From the NCBI RefSeq assembly GCF_964275005.1, contig NC_092692.1:16951506-17015505 (forward strand): 64,000 nt of DNA, read 5' to 3'. This DNA is from Diadema setosum. Its lineage: Eukaryota; Echinodermata; Echinoidea; Diadematoida; Diadematidae. How positions within the stretch are numbered: the stretch's first letter is position 1; each line of letters opens with the position of its first letter. Of the stretch, positions 25,296-37,900 are shown piece after piece. The translations under genes and the position numbers were made by a program. The notes beneath the pieces were generated by a model. That model did not search any database. It was not told where the DNA came from and saw only the letters and a program-made list of their open reading frames with translations.

Positions 25296-25418
25296 TACGA
25301 TGGGCCAAAGTATTGGAACGCACTTCCCAACGATATAGTAACAGCAAAAACTTTGAATTCTTTAAAAAACAAATTAAAATCATATCTATTGAAATCTTAT
25401 GATATACAACCGAATTAG
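25296..25418 (+). pseudogene. LINE ORF2 tail, 40 codons (unit 3)
   Basis: The third copy of the fragment. The same 40-codon frame is open, with NALPNDIVTA at the variable positions. Substitutions change amino acids freely, as expected without selection. Confidence 0.65.
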
Positions 25419-25784
25419 GTTCGTTTTTATTATCTCAATCAAGTAATTTTTACAAGCATTACTATATAGAAATCATTTTCTTTTTACAAGAGAAAAAAAT
25501 AATCTGTCAAACATAAGTCCTCCGCAGATGTTTCTGTTATTGTACCGTATAACAGCGTGTCTATTCTCTCTTTTTTGTGTGTCCGCTCTTCTGCATTCTT
25601 ACCGGTACATGTACCCAATCCTTCGCAATATCAATCCAGGGTGCGTCCTCCACTTACATCATGATTGTAATCCAGTCTGCTTGTGTCCACGATGGCGCGT
25701 GTTGTAGTTTCATGTTTTATTCTTTTTTTTTTCATTTTCCTTTTTTTTTTCTTTCCTTCCTAAGTTGATTTCATGTCAGTTGAC

Positions 25785-26930
25785 ATTGGTTTCTTTGATT
25801 TTGTTTTATATAATGTTTGTAGTTTCATTAAGTCATTATTCGTTCTCTTATGTACTTTCTGAGGGTCCCATACCGTACAAACTTTGCTTTTTAGTGGGAC
25901 CCTCCATTTCCATTCCAATCCTCATGATTCTTGTATTATGCATATGTATATACCTTCAAAAAAGTGATTTCATGTTGTTACTCGTGATCACATGTATTTT
26001 GACAATGTAAGTTTTTGAATTTATTACAAATAAGTTCTGTTAATGGATAAAAAAAAAAAAAAGGTGGACAAGCCCAACCCCTCCAACATCCTCCTCCGCT
26101 TGGTCGCTTCGCTCCCTCGCCTTTATCTACCGCTTTTTCAAGTCACAATATTGGCATGTATCTATTCTGTCCTAAGTACTTGTAACAAATTGATGCCCAT
26201 CTTTAGCCGCAAGAGCAAAAAAAAAAAAAAAAAAATCTATATGGAGAGTTTTGCATTATTATGATTGTTTGAATGATATTTTTAATTCATTTGATTTTAT
26301 TTCTGAAATTCTTTTTTCAAGCACAAAAGAAATACAAGTCCATTGAACGAAATAATTAACCACTGTATAATTTGAAACTGATATTTAAAACAGATAAACA
26401 GTTAATTCAAAATAATGTCCAACTTTTTTTCTAACACAATACAAAATGAAAACAAACAGACATTACTCTCATGCATATAAATGCAAACATAGGATCCCGC
26501 ATATCTGTCGTTCAAAGACAAATTAAGCAACTCTGGATGTAACAAAAATACAGGAGACCATCGTCTGATAAGCAAACGCTTGACGAGGACAATGGCCTCA
26601 GAAATGATTGTCTACACAATACGACACAATAAGAATATAACATTCAAGTCACCACTCACTGAGCGGAGATGAATACAGAGAGAGGGAAGAATGGGGAGAG
26701 AAAAAAAAAAGTGCAGCGGTGCATTGTGCAGAATGTGAAGTGTTTTCATGCAAATGAGTTGTGAATATGTCTTAATGTTCATGTTTGTTGTGTACGTTCA
26801 GTTCGGAGCCCTTACTTTAACTATAGAAGAAAAAACGACAGATAAATAGCAACATACTCTATTATTCGGAATCATATTGTGTTAACATCGTATCTTCAAG
26901 CTGTCTTTTAGATAAATAAATAGATATACA
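25785..26930. other. Gene-free stretch in unit 3
   Basis: AT-rich sequence with two poly(A) runs (about 26049 and 26219) and one older sub-block of the composite unit (26060-26200). The short hydrophobic frame at 25765-26010 is AT-driven and has no recognisable motif. I see no RNA gene or exon. Confidence 0.5.
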
Positions 26931-27889
26931 TTGCTTTAGGTTATAGGGACATTTTGTATAGATTTTGTATAGATTATAATAATTTTTGTATAGATTGTTA
27001 ATGGGAAATTTTTAGTCGAGGGACGTATTCTGCATTGGCACGACACTAGTTCAACACATTGACGACGTTAATAGTATACAAATAAAAGACGACAAAACAT
27101 AGCTAAAACTGTATTACATTCAAACATTATACTATGCAAGAAAATGTCGATTTTATTTCACATAGCCTGATTTGAGCAATGCCCTGAATTAGCTTGTATT
27201 TCAACATGTCTATGTAATTGGCTAAATCTTCGCAATGTTATTGGGGTTTTTTTTAAGTTGCAATGAATGGGCAATACAAACCGTCTGTGTGATGACACAA
27301 TATATAAAAACAACGTTAACATGGGTAATGTAGATGTAAATGCCGATACGTATCGTACGATTGTTTGGTGAGGTTCAGAGCCGCTGAAAAGTTGGAAATG
27401 ATTAGAATGTGTCCCTGAACACTCCTCTCATTGCCAGTGCTATTGTGTCCTAATCGTCGCCACCAAAAAAACATCTTGTGGGTGAGGACTCATATATACG
27501 CGTAGTAAATTAGTACAAGGCCGCAATGTGTATAACCATGACTGACGAAAAACGACAATAGTGCTCTTACAGGGACGGCATGTTACTGGCTGAGGAAACA
27601 TTTTGATTTCAATTATGGCGGTCAAATCCTTCATCTCCCAAGTAATTGGTTAGCAACATTCACTGGCACAGAAACACGTCCACACAGACGATTGATTACA
27701 GATGACCGTCCACTTTGTTCTAACGTTCTGCCCTATAATGCACAATACCCTGAATTAACTTGTATATCTCAACATTGCGATAAAGTCTTTCTGTGTAAAT
27801 AAAGCGCTTGTCAATCTATTTGACCAAATCTTGAGCATTAAATTGAAAGAAACCGCAGTGTTAACAAGATTTTTTTTTAAGTTGTTCAC

Positions 27890-28864
27890 TTGCTGCTACG
27901 AGGCCGAAAACGTATGTACCATTTTAACCTGCTGGAAAGGCCCAACCCGCTATACAGCACGGAACAGCCCGCCAAATTTGAATGCTAGGTCCGCGAGCCG
28001 GGCAAGCCCCGCTAGCCCGGTGAACTCAGCCACAACGCCGCCGGACAACAGCGGCATGCTACCAGCTGTAGAAGCGGAGGGTGATGACGTCATTAATATG
28101 GCGCCTGAAACCACATCTTACGAAAGATAGTCACCCACCCAGCCCTCTTATCAGGCCGCTGCGGAACCTGTGGTGGAGAGAGAAGGTATTCTATCGAACA
28201 TGGAAGAATATTTTCAGAAGGCAACCGAGAGGTTTGAGCCGATGATCAGCAGTGCGGTGGAGAACTTCCTGGATAAGCTGCACCAGCTCGAGCTGAATCT
28301 TGGAGCTTCGCTGGAGTTTGTGGGGAAGCGTGTGGACGACCTGGTGGAAAATCAAAAGGGAATGAAAAACAAATTAGAAGCCATGGAAAAACAGATAGCA
28401 GAGCTCCAACTGGAAGTTCAGAGAAACAAAGCGACCAGCAACAAAAGCGAGAGATTTTCCAGAAGAAACAACATCAGGCTGGTGGGTATTTCGGAAGCTC
28501 CTTTGTAAGGCGAACGCGAGGATCCTGTCACCATAGTCGAGGAGATCCTCCATTCCAAGTTCAAGGTGAAGACGAAAGTGGAGAGAGCCCATCGTGACGG
28601 GAAAAAAAAGTTGAATGTCGTCCTAGGCATATTATACTGAAGCTTCTCTCGTATAGAGAAAAGGTCGACATCATGCGCCGTGCCCGCGAGACCCTGAAGG
28701 CTTTCCCCCAATGGACCTGGAGGGGGAAAAAAAAAAAGAAGTGGACCAAATAAGTTCAGGATCTGTACAACAAAGGAACAAAACTGAAGTTTTATTCGGC
28801 CACAAATGGCGACAGGCTGGTGGCATCCCCTTCAACAAGATCGACCTATAAAGATAAGTGCTAA
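27890..28864 (+). pseudogene. LINE ORF1 (RNA-binding chaperone type), broken
   Basis: The N-terminal part is rich in Ala, Pro and Ser. After an in-frame stop at 28128, the same frame continues as a charged helical stretch with heptad-like leucines (about 28230-28440), likely a coiled coil. Then comes RRNNIRLVGI, the start of an L1-ORF1p/Transposase_22-type RRM. A second stop (28506) is followed by EILHSKFKVKTKVERAHRDG. After frameshifts the C-terminal part has LLSYREKVDIMRRARETLK and a final region ending at 28864. In living elements this protein coats the element RNA. Two stops and at least two frameshifts make it non-functional. Confidence 0.7.
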
Positions 28865-29440
28865 ATTAATGTTGTATCTATGATTCGTATGAATCTGATA
28901 AGAATTTACGGATGGATAATGATCAATAATCATTTGTGTGTGTGGGTGTTTTTTTTTTTTTAACACAGTCATTATGTGAAACGCTTATTTGGCTTTTGTG
29001 ACAGTTTATTTTTTAGTTCTTGTATCAAACTTACACTATGTCACCAGTCACGAAATCACCACAATCAAGAAAGTTATGCAAATGCTTCTCCACTTGATAT
29101 TAATGAGGTATAATGATATTTGAGAAACTCATTTTAAGGCATAATGGTATTTGATATGTTCAATGTAAAACAAAACAAGAAGATTAATCTATGAGACCAG
29201 CAACGCAAACATTTCAATTGTCCGATGCGACCACTACTCACAAGAGTACTTTGTAAACAACTTACATTCTGCATGACTTGCTATATTCCTTCCTTCTCTT
29301 TTTGTCTGCTTTCAGCAATTCGTAAGCAAATATTCATGATCATGTCATGGTCTATAATATGTTGTTCGTATTTAAAATATGGATGAAATTAATCTATGTA
29401 CACATAAAAATGTCCAATGTCGGTATTATTTACCTGACGA
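28865..29440. other. ORF1-ORF2 spacer of the LINE
   Basis: AT-rich sequence with a poly(T) run near 28950 and no conserved frame. It probably is the inter-ORF spacer, unless ORF1 and ORF2 belong to separate elements. Confidence 0.45.
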
Positions 29441-32400
29441 GTTCAATTCAGAATTTTCTAGTAATTAGCATTTTTTCCGAATATTACACGTTAATGCTCG
29501 CAGTCTTCAAAGAAATTATGAAAATATGCAATATTATTGTTGTCTGCGATAAATATGAAGATTTCAGTCATTGGTGTTAGAGAAACATGGCTTTACAAAC
29601 TAACAACAAATCTCCCCCTTTATATAACTTTGATGGATATTGTGTTGTCCCTTCCGAAAGAAAATGCGGACGAGGGGCGGAGTTGCACTGTTCCTATATC
29701 ACACTCGTTATCGTTTAAAGTAAGACCTGATTTGAAATATAATGGAAATGAATTTGATTGCACGTGTGTTGAAATTAATATGTATGATAGAAAAAAAAAA
29801 TAATACTTTGTGTTGTATACATCAGGCCCCCTTAAACAGATAGTAATTTATTTTTGGAAAATTTGGATGTTTTATTAGAGCTGATAAATCAAGAAAACAA
29901 AAATGTATACTTGATGGGCGATTTCAATATTAATCTTTTGAATCAAGAAAATAATGTTAAGAATAAGCTTTGCAATATTTTGCAAGCACATTTTTGTAAT
30001 ATCACTATTGATAAGCCCTCGAGAATTACGGTTAACTCGTCAAAATTGATTGCTAATATTTTTACTAATATTGATACTGATTATTCGAAATCTGGTCTTT
30101 TGTATAGCTATATATCTGATCATTTACGTTTATTTTTCATCTGTGACGACACACAATATTCCCATGTCAAGCACACAGAAAGTAAGAATAAGCGCAAATT
30201 CACATCACAAAATATATCATTACTCAACGACGATTTGATAACGGAAACATGGGATGGTGTATTACTTTGCGCAGACCCAAATGTTGCTTATGATGCGTTC
30301 TGGAATATATTTTTTCTTGTTTTGACAAACATATCGCCACAATTTATTAAAAGGAATAGTAATAGAAATATTAAAAATCCATGTTTAACAAAAGGAATTT
30401 TCCGATCAATCATGAAAATAAATATGTTATATAAATACAGTTTACGGTATCCTGATAATGATAATGTTAATCGATATAAATTATATAGAAATAAATTGAC
30501 ACAAATTATAAAGCTTTCTTGTAGGATGTTTTATACAGAAGCCTTTCAAAATGCTACTGGAAATATGCCAGCCACTTGGAAAGTTATTAATGATGTTATT
30601 GGTAAGCAAAAGAATGTGTCAACATTTCAAATTATGCATGACGGACAAACACTCTGTAACCATTGGTAACCCTAGGGATGTAGCATGTTGTTTTAATGAG
30701 TATTTTGTTAATATAGGTCCTAGTCAAGCTTCAAAAATAGATCCCACACAAACTCGCAGTATTTAGATGCGTCAAATGATAATTTATTATTTTTTAAACC
30801 AACAGATTTATTCACTATCTTTTAAACCAACAGATTTATTCACTATCTTTTAAACCAACAGATTATAGTGAGATTCTTGACACTGTGCACTCATCAAAAT
30901 CAAGTTATACAATTGGTCATGATGAAATGAGCACGTATCTTTTAAAACAGATTGTTGGTAGTATAATGACACCTATAGTACATATTTGTAACTTGTCACT
31001 CTCAACTGGTACATTTCTGGTAAAATTGCAAAAGACTCGTTATTCCAATATACAACAAAGATGACTCCTCTCTTGAATCAAATTACCGTCCTATCTCTAT
31101 TCTTCCTACTATTTCTAAAGTAATAGAAAGGCTTGTTTATAACAGACTGTATGATTTTTTTGATAAAATATGATATACTTAGCCAAGACCAGTATGGTTT
31201 CAGGAAATTTCATTCTACAGATATGGCACTAGCCCAATTATTCGATAGAGTGTCGACTGCCTTAGCTGAACAAAAACATGTCATCTGTGCTTTCATGGAC
31301 CTAAGCAAGGCATTCAAAACTCTTGACCACACTACCCTCATACGTAAATTGCAGTGCTATTGAGTTCGTGGCATTCCACTTGAATGGTTCAAAGATTACT
31401 TGTCGAACAGAATATGTGTACTATGAATCTGTTAACTCTCAAGTATTACCTATACAATGTGGAGTCCCACAAGGATCCATATTGGGACCGCTATTATGTC
31501 TAGTGTATGTAAATGATATTTCAAACTCATCTAAGTCACTGCAATATGTCATGTTTGCCGATGACACCAATGTATTCTGTTCCAATTCTGATTTTCATTC
31601 GCTCCTAAGAACTCTCAATACTGAATTACCGAAATTATCTACATGGTTTAAAGAGACTGTACATTACTGGTTGAGGTGGGGATTCATGTTTTTAACATTC
31701 CTAAGTGAGATAATGAAAAGCCTCTTATGACATATGAAAGAGCAGGTAATTTTAAGAAGGATTCAACGTTTATTTGATGAAAAATTGGTTTTCAAATGGC
31801 TGAGATATCCCAAAAAAGTGCTAATAATAAAAGGCGTCATGCCACAACTTTATTAGGATCCCTTTGTTTCACCTTGTTTTTGGATATCTCGGCATTTCAA
31901 AACCGATTTTCATTGAATAAGCTTTTAATACCCCTTAGAACTGTATGCTATTTGACATCTCATAGAGTGGTTTCTGAATATCTCGCAAAACGTTAAAAGC
32001 TAAATCCTCACCTCGACCAGAACTGTACACATCCTTTAAGAGTAATAGATTATGACTGAATTTGAAAAAGACAAATTTTATGTATTTTCATAATAAGAAG
32101 CATCAAAATGAAATGCAACATCTAAATATTATGGTAGAGGGCATTTTATTGGAACAAAAAGAAAGTATCAAATTCCTCGGAATATATATAAATGAAAATA
32201 TGAAATGGAACGTTCATGTGCAATATATCTCTGATAAATTGTCTCGTAATGTAGGTATACTGCATAAGTTAAGATAATGTCCCTCAGAATATTTTATTTA
32301 TGCTATATAATTCGTTAATATTATCGCACATTTCATATTACAACATTGTATGGGCAACTTCAAAAAGCCTAATTGATAGTATATTACTTCTACAAAAGAA

Positions 32401-32687
32401 AGCTACCCGTATATGCACCAACTCAGGTTATCGAGACCATTCAGATCCTTTATTCGCAGAATTAAAAACTTAAGGTAAATGACATTATTTTTTTAACTCA
32501 CTTTTCATGCTTACATAATGGTCAGTTGCCATCTTCTTTTTTCTCAATATTTCAATTAAACAAGGACATACATTCTTATCCCACAAGACAATCTGATACG
32601 TTTCATTTATATAATCCTAAAACAGTGATAGCCCTAAAATTTGTCAGACACACCGGACACGATGTTAAAGTCCATGTACTCTTTTAG
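29440..32687 (+). pseudogene. LINE ORF2: endonuclease plus reverse transcriptase, broken
   Basis: An APE-type endonuclease is readable across frameshifts: NARSLQ near 29490, ETWL near 29585, MGDFNINLL near 29915, and SDHLRLF near 30117. The linker runs 30200-30870 and includes 2.7 tandem copies of a 28-bp repeat (30792-30866), which shift the frame. Reverse-transcriptase motifs follow: NYRPIS (31081), DQYGFRKFHST (about 31188), AFMDLSKAF (about 31290), GVPQGSILGP (about 31460) and catalytic FADD (31554-31565). A 379-bp MITE interrupts the thumb region at 31656. The frame resumes with LKKTNFMYFHNK and LGIYINENMKW, and the tail SYPTRQSDTF lies near 32580. The catalytic aspartates are kept but frameshifts kill the protein. 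The CR1/jockey-group assignment is from these motifs. Confidence 0.85.
31656..32034. mobile_element. 379-bp MITE inside the LINE reverse transcriptase
   Basis: Target duplication tttaa(a)gag at 31647-31655 and 32035-32042. The ends are inverted: ACTGTACATTACTGGTTGAG at the left, and GTTCTGGTCGAGGTGAGGAT when the right end is read inverted, with similarity going on to TTTTAAC. The LINE frame reads LSTWFK before it and LKKTNF after it. An 8-9 bp duplication fits hAT-type or similar elements. The small frame at 31796-31996 is inside the MITE and is not a gene. Confidence 0.75.
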
Positions 32688-33209
32688 GAAAGCTGTAAAA
32701 ACAATATTGCTCTCTGGATATCAGTAATTACATTGTCATTGTTAATGTATTGTACACGAAATTCTTTCGCAGAAATATCGACGCTTTAATTTATTACGTA
32801 ATCATGTAACCGATCATGAACTGTATTAACTGTTCACTTGTACCTCGGTAAGTAAGTATTTTGTCATGCCTTTGGTAATCATGTCATGCATTTCTAATTA
32901 GTGATACAGGTGAACTTACTTTGTATAAACCTTTAGTGAAAGCAGACAGACCTATCTTTTCCCTTTCTCCTTTCAACTATCCTATCTCTATGCAAGTCAT
33001 CCCTACCTCCTATTCTCCTTCTGATGTGTATCATATGTATGTACGGGGGCTGCACGCAAATCAAGCCACGCTTATGCTGTAGCCCCACTGTATTATAGTA
33101 GAGCAGATAAGCCCTCAAAATCACGTGAATTGTGCAAAATTTGACTAAAGCATGAAACTTTCACCAGTGTTAGTACATACCATAAGATTTATTTTAAGAT
33201 CGGGAGGTA

Positions 33210-33910
33210 AGTCTGATTTGACCTCTGATGACCTCCAGAGGTCAATGTACTTTAGATATCAGAAAATCGATGTTTTTAGACATTTGCAAATGATATATGT
33301 GGTTATGTTGCACTAAACATGCATTTATACTACAGAGAAATCATTTCCAGATTCAACAGAGCACTGACAGGTTTTTACCTTTGACCTCTGATGACCTCCA
33401 GAGGTCAATGAACTTTAAATATCAAAATATCGATGTTTTTAGACATTTGTGAATGATATATGTGGTTATGATTCACTAAACATGCATCTATACTTCAGGG
33501 AAACCATTTTCTGATTCCACAGAGCATTGACAGGTTTTAACCTTTGACCTCTGATGACCTTTAGAGGTCAATGACCTCTAAATATTATATTGATCTGTGA
33601 TGTCATTGGTTAATGGTAACCATTGTTAAGATGTACAAAACAAGCATATCTGTCTTACAATGAAATTGTCTTCATATTCTAAAGAGCAGACAGGTTTCTA
33701 CCTTTGACCTCTGATGACCTTGAGAGGTCAATGACCTCAGAATATCAGAATATTGAAGTATGACATCATTGGTGAAAGGTCAAACATGGTAAGGATGTAC
33801 AAAACAAGCATATCTGTGTACAATGACATCGTCTTCATATTCCAAGGCACACAGACGAGTTTCTGCCTTTGACCTCTGATGATCTCGAGAGGTCAATGAC
33901 CTCAAAGTAT
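33210..33910. repeat. Left-arm tandem array, five units of about 162 bp
   Basis: The phrase tttgacctctgatgacct recurs at about 33215, 33381, 33542, 33702 and 33867. Each unit has TGACCTCTGATGACCT, two half-sites four bases apart, followed by AGGTCAATG. The last three units also have AGGTCAATGACCT, an inverted pair one base apart. Confidence 0.85.
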
Positions 33911-34149
33911 CAGAATAGTTTGGCATCATCAATGGTAAACATGATGATGTTTTAGAGAGCACTCGTAGGCCCTGTTTATTAACGAGCCATTACCGTTCAC
34001 CTATGAAAATCACACAAGGACAAATACCTCGAATGAAATGTGAGGATGTTAATATTGATATTGCGATAGTTAATAGTTAATAATTGTTTATAATGTAGGG
34101 CATTTCTGTTACCAAAAAAGTGGCTACTCATTCCGCAGAACTTTTCAGG

Positions 34150-35760
34150 TAATTATCTAAGTCGGGTATGTGCACAGAGCAAGGGGTGTCGATCTGTTTT
34201 CACGTGGGAGGGGGGACTTGGAAAATATGTAAAAGCATAAGTTCATGGTGCAAAGGAACGAAGTGGAGGGGGAGGGGGAGGATGTGGGTGGGGGATTGGA
34301 TTTTTGCAGGTTTAGACCTGAAATCAGTGATTCAGTGTAGCTCTTGTTTAATGTGTGCGTCATCACTTATACGGAAGTTGATGGGGTGTGGGCGCATCTC
34401 ACCTACCCTCCTCCCAAAGACGAAGTTTGTTTGTTTGTTTTTTTTTAAGAATCTGATGCACACGTTTTGGGGAATATTTGGAAAATTATGGATCACCAAG
34501 GTGTACCAAGTCTATATGGATGGGAACCCAGGAAGCGCAGCGTTGGCGAGGGTAGGGTATTCCACTCCCATTCGACAGAGCTCTTGTATTTTGAGAAATG
34601 AGATTCAACGACCTGGCACACAGGCACTTTTGAAGGAATACCTCGAAATTTGTATCAAAAAGGTGTAGTAAGTCAGCCATCTATGGAGGAAGACCAATCG
34701 ACAGAAGGATGTGGGTGGAGGTATCCCCCTCCCACATTATGGAGCTTTTGCATTCTTTTGTTTGCAATTCAATGATCTCGTGCCACTCTTGGTTGAACTA
34801 CCACTTTGAAAAAAAAAAGTCCATACCCAAATGTGTAGCCATAATCAATGCATGGAGGGGAGGTTGATACAGCGAGAGGAGGGTATGAAAGGGGCTGTCC
34901 CCCAATCCTTCCCATGCGAGGGAGCCTTTGCAGTAAGAATAGAAATGTAAAAAAAAAAAAAAAAAATCTAGTATACACATTTATGATGGAATATTTGGGA
35001 AATTATCAGTAAAAGGAGTGTACCAAATCTAAGGGTAGAAACCGAGGAGGGATTGTTAATTGAAAGATACACTACCCCCTCCAACAAGAGGGATTTTCTT
35101 TAATATGTCGGAACTGAAATTAAAGATCTGGTACATACTTTGTGATGATATAGAACAAAAATGGGACAAAAGCACTGAGCGTATATGGAAGGGGACATAA
35201 CGAAAGATAGTGTGGGGGAGGGGGTATGCAAAGGAGATTCTGCCTTTTAATCTGGTGCATACTATAGCTAAAATGTTCAGTGACAATTCATTTTCTGTCA
35301 AAAAAGTGAAGAAAAAAAAAATCTCAATCTCAGGAAATACTTGGAGGCAAAGTTTTATGTCCCCACCATTCCCCCTCCCATATTTTCTCGGGAGGCGGGG
35401 CAAATGCCTCTTGCCCTCCAAAATGAACAATCGTGCATATATAGGAAAGCCTTTTCATCTTTGGAATTCAAATAAAAATATCTCTTAAAAACATTTTTCA
35501 TAGAATAAGGGAAATTATCATTCCCCAAAGTATGTTATATCTGTGGAAGGAACCAAGCAAGGGGAAGGAGTCTATCGAAAGGAGATATCCCCTCTCACAG
35601 AAGGGAGATTTTGCATTTCAGAATTAAATTTTAACAATCCGATGCACACTTAAAGTGAAAAACTTGGGCAGTTTTCTGTCTAAAAGGCAAAAAACAAAAA
35701 ACAACAACAAAAACTAACAACAACAAAACATAGTCCACATCTCAGAATTTAATGGGGTGG
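34150..35760. repeat. Degenerate tandem repeat rich in G runs
   Basis: About five irregular units. Recurrent phrases are aatatttgg-aaattat, gtgtaccaa-tctat-tggatggga-acc, ggagggg blocks, and gatgcacac or tggtgcatac (about 34450, 34968, 35120, 35250, 35638). The ORFs on both strands (for example 34168-34668) change between units and are not supported as genes. Confidence 0.6.
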
Positions 35761-36325
35761 GGGTCAACTATCCCTGCCACCACCCCACCCCTCCTCCAAA
35801 CTAATGCCCCGGTATGTGCATGTGTTTTATTCCACTTGTTGAAAAGAAGAGAGAGTTTTAAGAAACAATATTGTTCAGTGGTCGCTATCCCAGCCAAGTA
35901 AATTGTTTATCAATAAGGTGATTTCCTTCACCTGTATACCTTAAGATGATGTAGGCCTGGTATTTGCCTTGCACGTTATTACATCTATTTCTTTTTTAGT
36001 ATTCTCGTTTATATTTTGATGTGAAAGTTGTTTACTTTGCCACGATTTTATTTGTACATAGAAAAAATAATCCAAGACTGAAAATGAAACTGATACAATA
36101 TTTAATGATTGACATGATGCACATATTGTGTATTTCTATAGCAATAAAAGTGAGCAATTCAAAAGGCGTGTACTCATTTCACATGAACATTAGCGATGAT
36201 CCTCTGACCTCTGGAGGATATTGAAAGATATGCATCAAAATGTAAGAATATTGATGTCTGGTCTCATTGGTTTGTAATGGCCTGCTGCTTATGAAATAAT
36301 AATTATATTAAAAAAAATGCATTTT

Positions 36326-36352
36326 ATGTGTGTGTGTGTGTGTGTGTGTGTG
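36326..36352. repeat. (TG)n microsatellite
   Basis: About 13 TG units in the core of the foldback. Confidence 0.9.
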
Positions 36353-36775
36353 TCCAAAATTGTATGCAGAGTATTCCACACACAGTTCAATTTTGACTTC
36401 CATCTAGGACAATGAGCGGTTACTTTTTTCTCAACTACACTGTAATATCAAAATCTATTGAAAAAACACGGTGGCGGCTGGGTCTAACACATTATCATTC
36501 CTTTTCGTTGGAGATCCATGCGGGATGGTCAAAACGAACATAAAAAATAGATATCTCAGACCTAATTGTTATAACAAAGCATCATATCCTCATATACCCA
36601 ACCCAACCCTCTATGCCCAGACAATGTAAACCACCCCATGGACTTACTTGGAGCTTTAGAATATCCTTTGTCAACAGAGAGAGACATCCAAACCTTTGCA
36701 GTGCCGACTAAGATCTGCCATGGAACTGATTGGTATTGGCTCTGCATCATTGACAGCAGATCTCGTTTCCTATTC

Positions 36776-36830
36776 TCCTTCTTCTTCTTCTTCTTCTTCT
36801 TCTTCTTCTTCTTGTTCTTCTTCTTCATTA
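36776..36830. repeat. (CTT)n microsatellite
   Basis: An uninterrupted run of TTC triplets followed by ttgttcttcttcttc. It produces Phe-rich and Lys-rich frames on the two strands that are not genes. Confidence 0.9.
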
Positions 36831-36899
36831 TACTGTGTAATCTTGTAATATTCTGCCATTGAGCCTTTTCTTAATTGGTTAAAGAAGGTATCCAAAGAG

Positions 36900-37900
36900 C
36901 TATATGAAGCAAAAAACAACAAACAAATGCAAAAACAAAAAGAGAGACATATGTATCTTTAATAACAGAGCTGAATATTGAGTATCTCTCTCCTGAAGTG
37001 TTTCAAAGAGATACAAGAGACAGTGGCCGAGAGTAGCCGCCACCTTTTTTGGGAGTAGGCCTACTTTGTGTTCTTGCAAATGATGCCTGACATTTTTGGT
37101 CATTTGCCCTTTTTGAAGAATGCAGCAATAGAGCCACAACTTCCTGCGGAGTGGATATTGTGGGGTTCTTGATGCAGAACATCATCGCTGAATTTGCCTG
37201 AACTGTACTTTCTTACAGGGATTGCCATTGTAGTTTTGTTTTGTTTTGCTTTGTTTTGTTTTTCAAGTGTGGCTGTAACACTGCTTGTTTTGCATATGAT
37301 GGTCATTGCAGCTAAAGAGTGCATATCTTCTCTGGATCATTCCAAACTTCATGATGTTTCACCTGGGTGAATGGATCCCAGATGATGCATGCATATTCCA
37401 GGACAGTCCTGAGCGGCATGGAGTAGCAAAACACCTGAACTTTATGATACTCGTATCTTCGTCTGGAGAGAGTCTTTGGTTGAAGTATAACCTTTTTAAG
37501 CTGCTGTGGCGATTTGATTCCAGCTGAGCCTCCTATTGGAACTCCAAAATATTTTGCACAATCCGCTTTCTCCATGGTTTGCCATGAATGCTTATCTATT
37601 CCCTGGGTAGGTCTCGGATGGCAATAGCTAGTTGCAATACACAGGATTGCTTCATGTGGAATGCATGTTGGGCCTCACAGTATGTCGAAGTTTTCAAGAT
37701 GGTCCATGATGTCGCAGCTGTGGACTGTATACTCCAGGACCATGAGTCATTCATCGCAGTCATACTGTAACAACCCACCAGCTTTACACTGGCCAATACA
37801 GGCCCACCAGCTGGAAACTATGCAAATATTGCCCATGAGCTTGACACTTAGGCAAACCAGTCCTATAATGAGTCCGACAAATGGGGGAAAAGATCTAGGA
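36900..37900 (-). pseudogene. LINE reverse-transcriptase C-terminal fragment
   Basis: Read on the minus strand across frame changes. AFHMKQSCVLQLAIAI (near 37640) resembles the conserved W-M-FH--KC-V stretch after the RT fingers. A KYFGV segment (near 37545) matches K-YLGV, and VLEYACIIWDPFTQ (near 37360) is the classic thumb motif VLEYA--VW-P. A degraded NDHH-TSSVTA-like segment is near 37300. These are typical of the CR1/jockey group and differ from the LINE at 29.4 kb. It lies in the core of the foldback, so it was inside the element or inserted later. Confidence 0.65.

Larger units (their letters stand above)
24193..27884. repeat. Tandem segmental duplication, unit 3 (left part)
   Basis: It starts cattcgaaagtattatagct and follows unit 2 to about 25785. 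It then runs through a different middle (25785-26930) with older sub-blocks at 26060-26200 and 26930-27470. It rejoins the unit at ctgacgaaaaacgac and gttagcaacattcac-ggcac (27650), and stops at aagttgtt (27884), where a LINE is inserted. The foldback is absent: at 27533 the flanks are joined. Confidence 0.7.

Noticed and set aside
30792..30866. 28-bp tandem repeat in LINE ORF2 as a regulatory array
   Set aside because: Only 2.7 copies and confined to a dead LINE linker. Simple slippage is enough.
33210..33910. Regularly spaced repeats as a CRISPR array
   Set aside because: Units of about 162 bp with related, not unique, spacers, an inverted partner array and a eukaryotic context. No cas genes.
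34168..34668. 166-codon ORF in the foldback core
   Set aside because: It lies in degenerate G-rich tandem repeats; the frame is not kept in the sister units and no motif is recognised.
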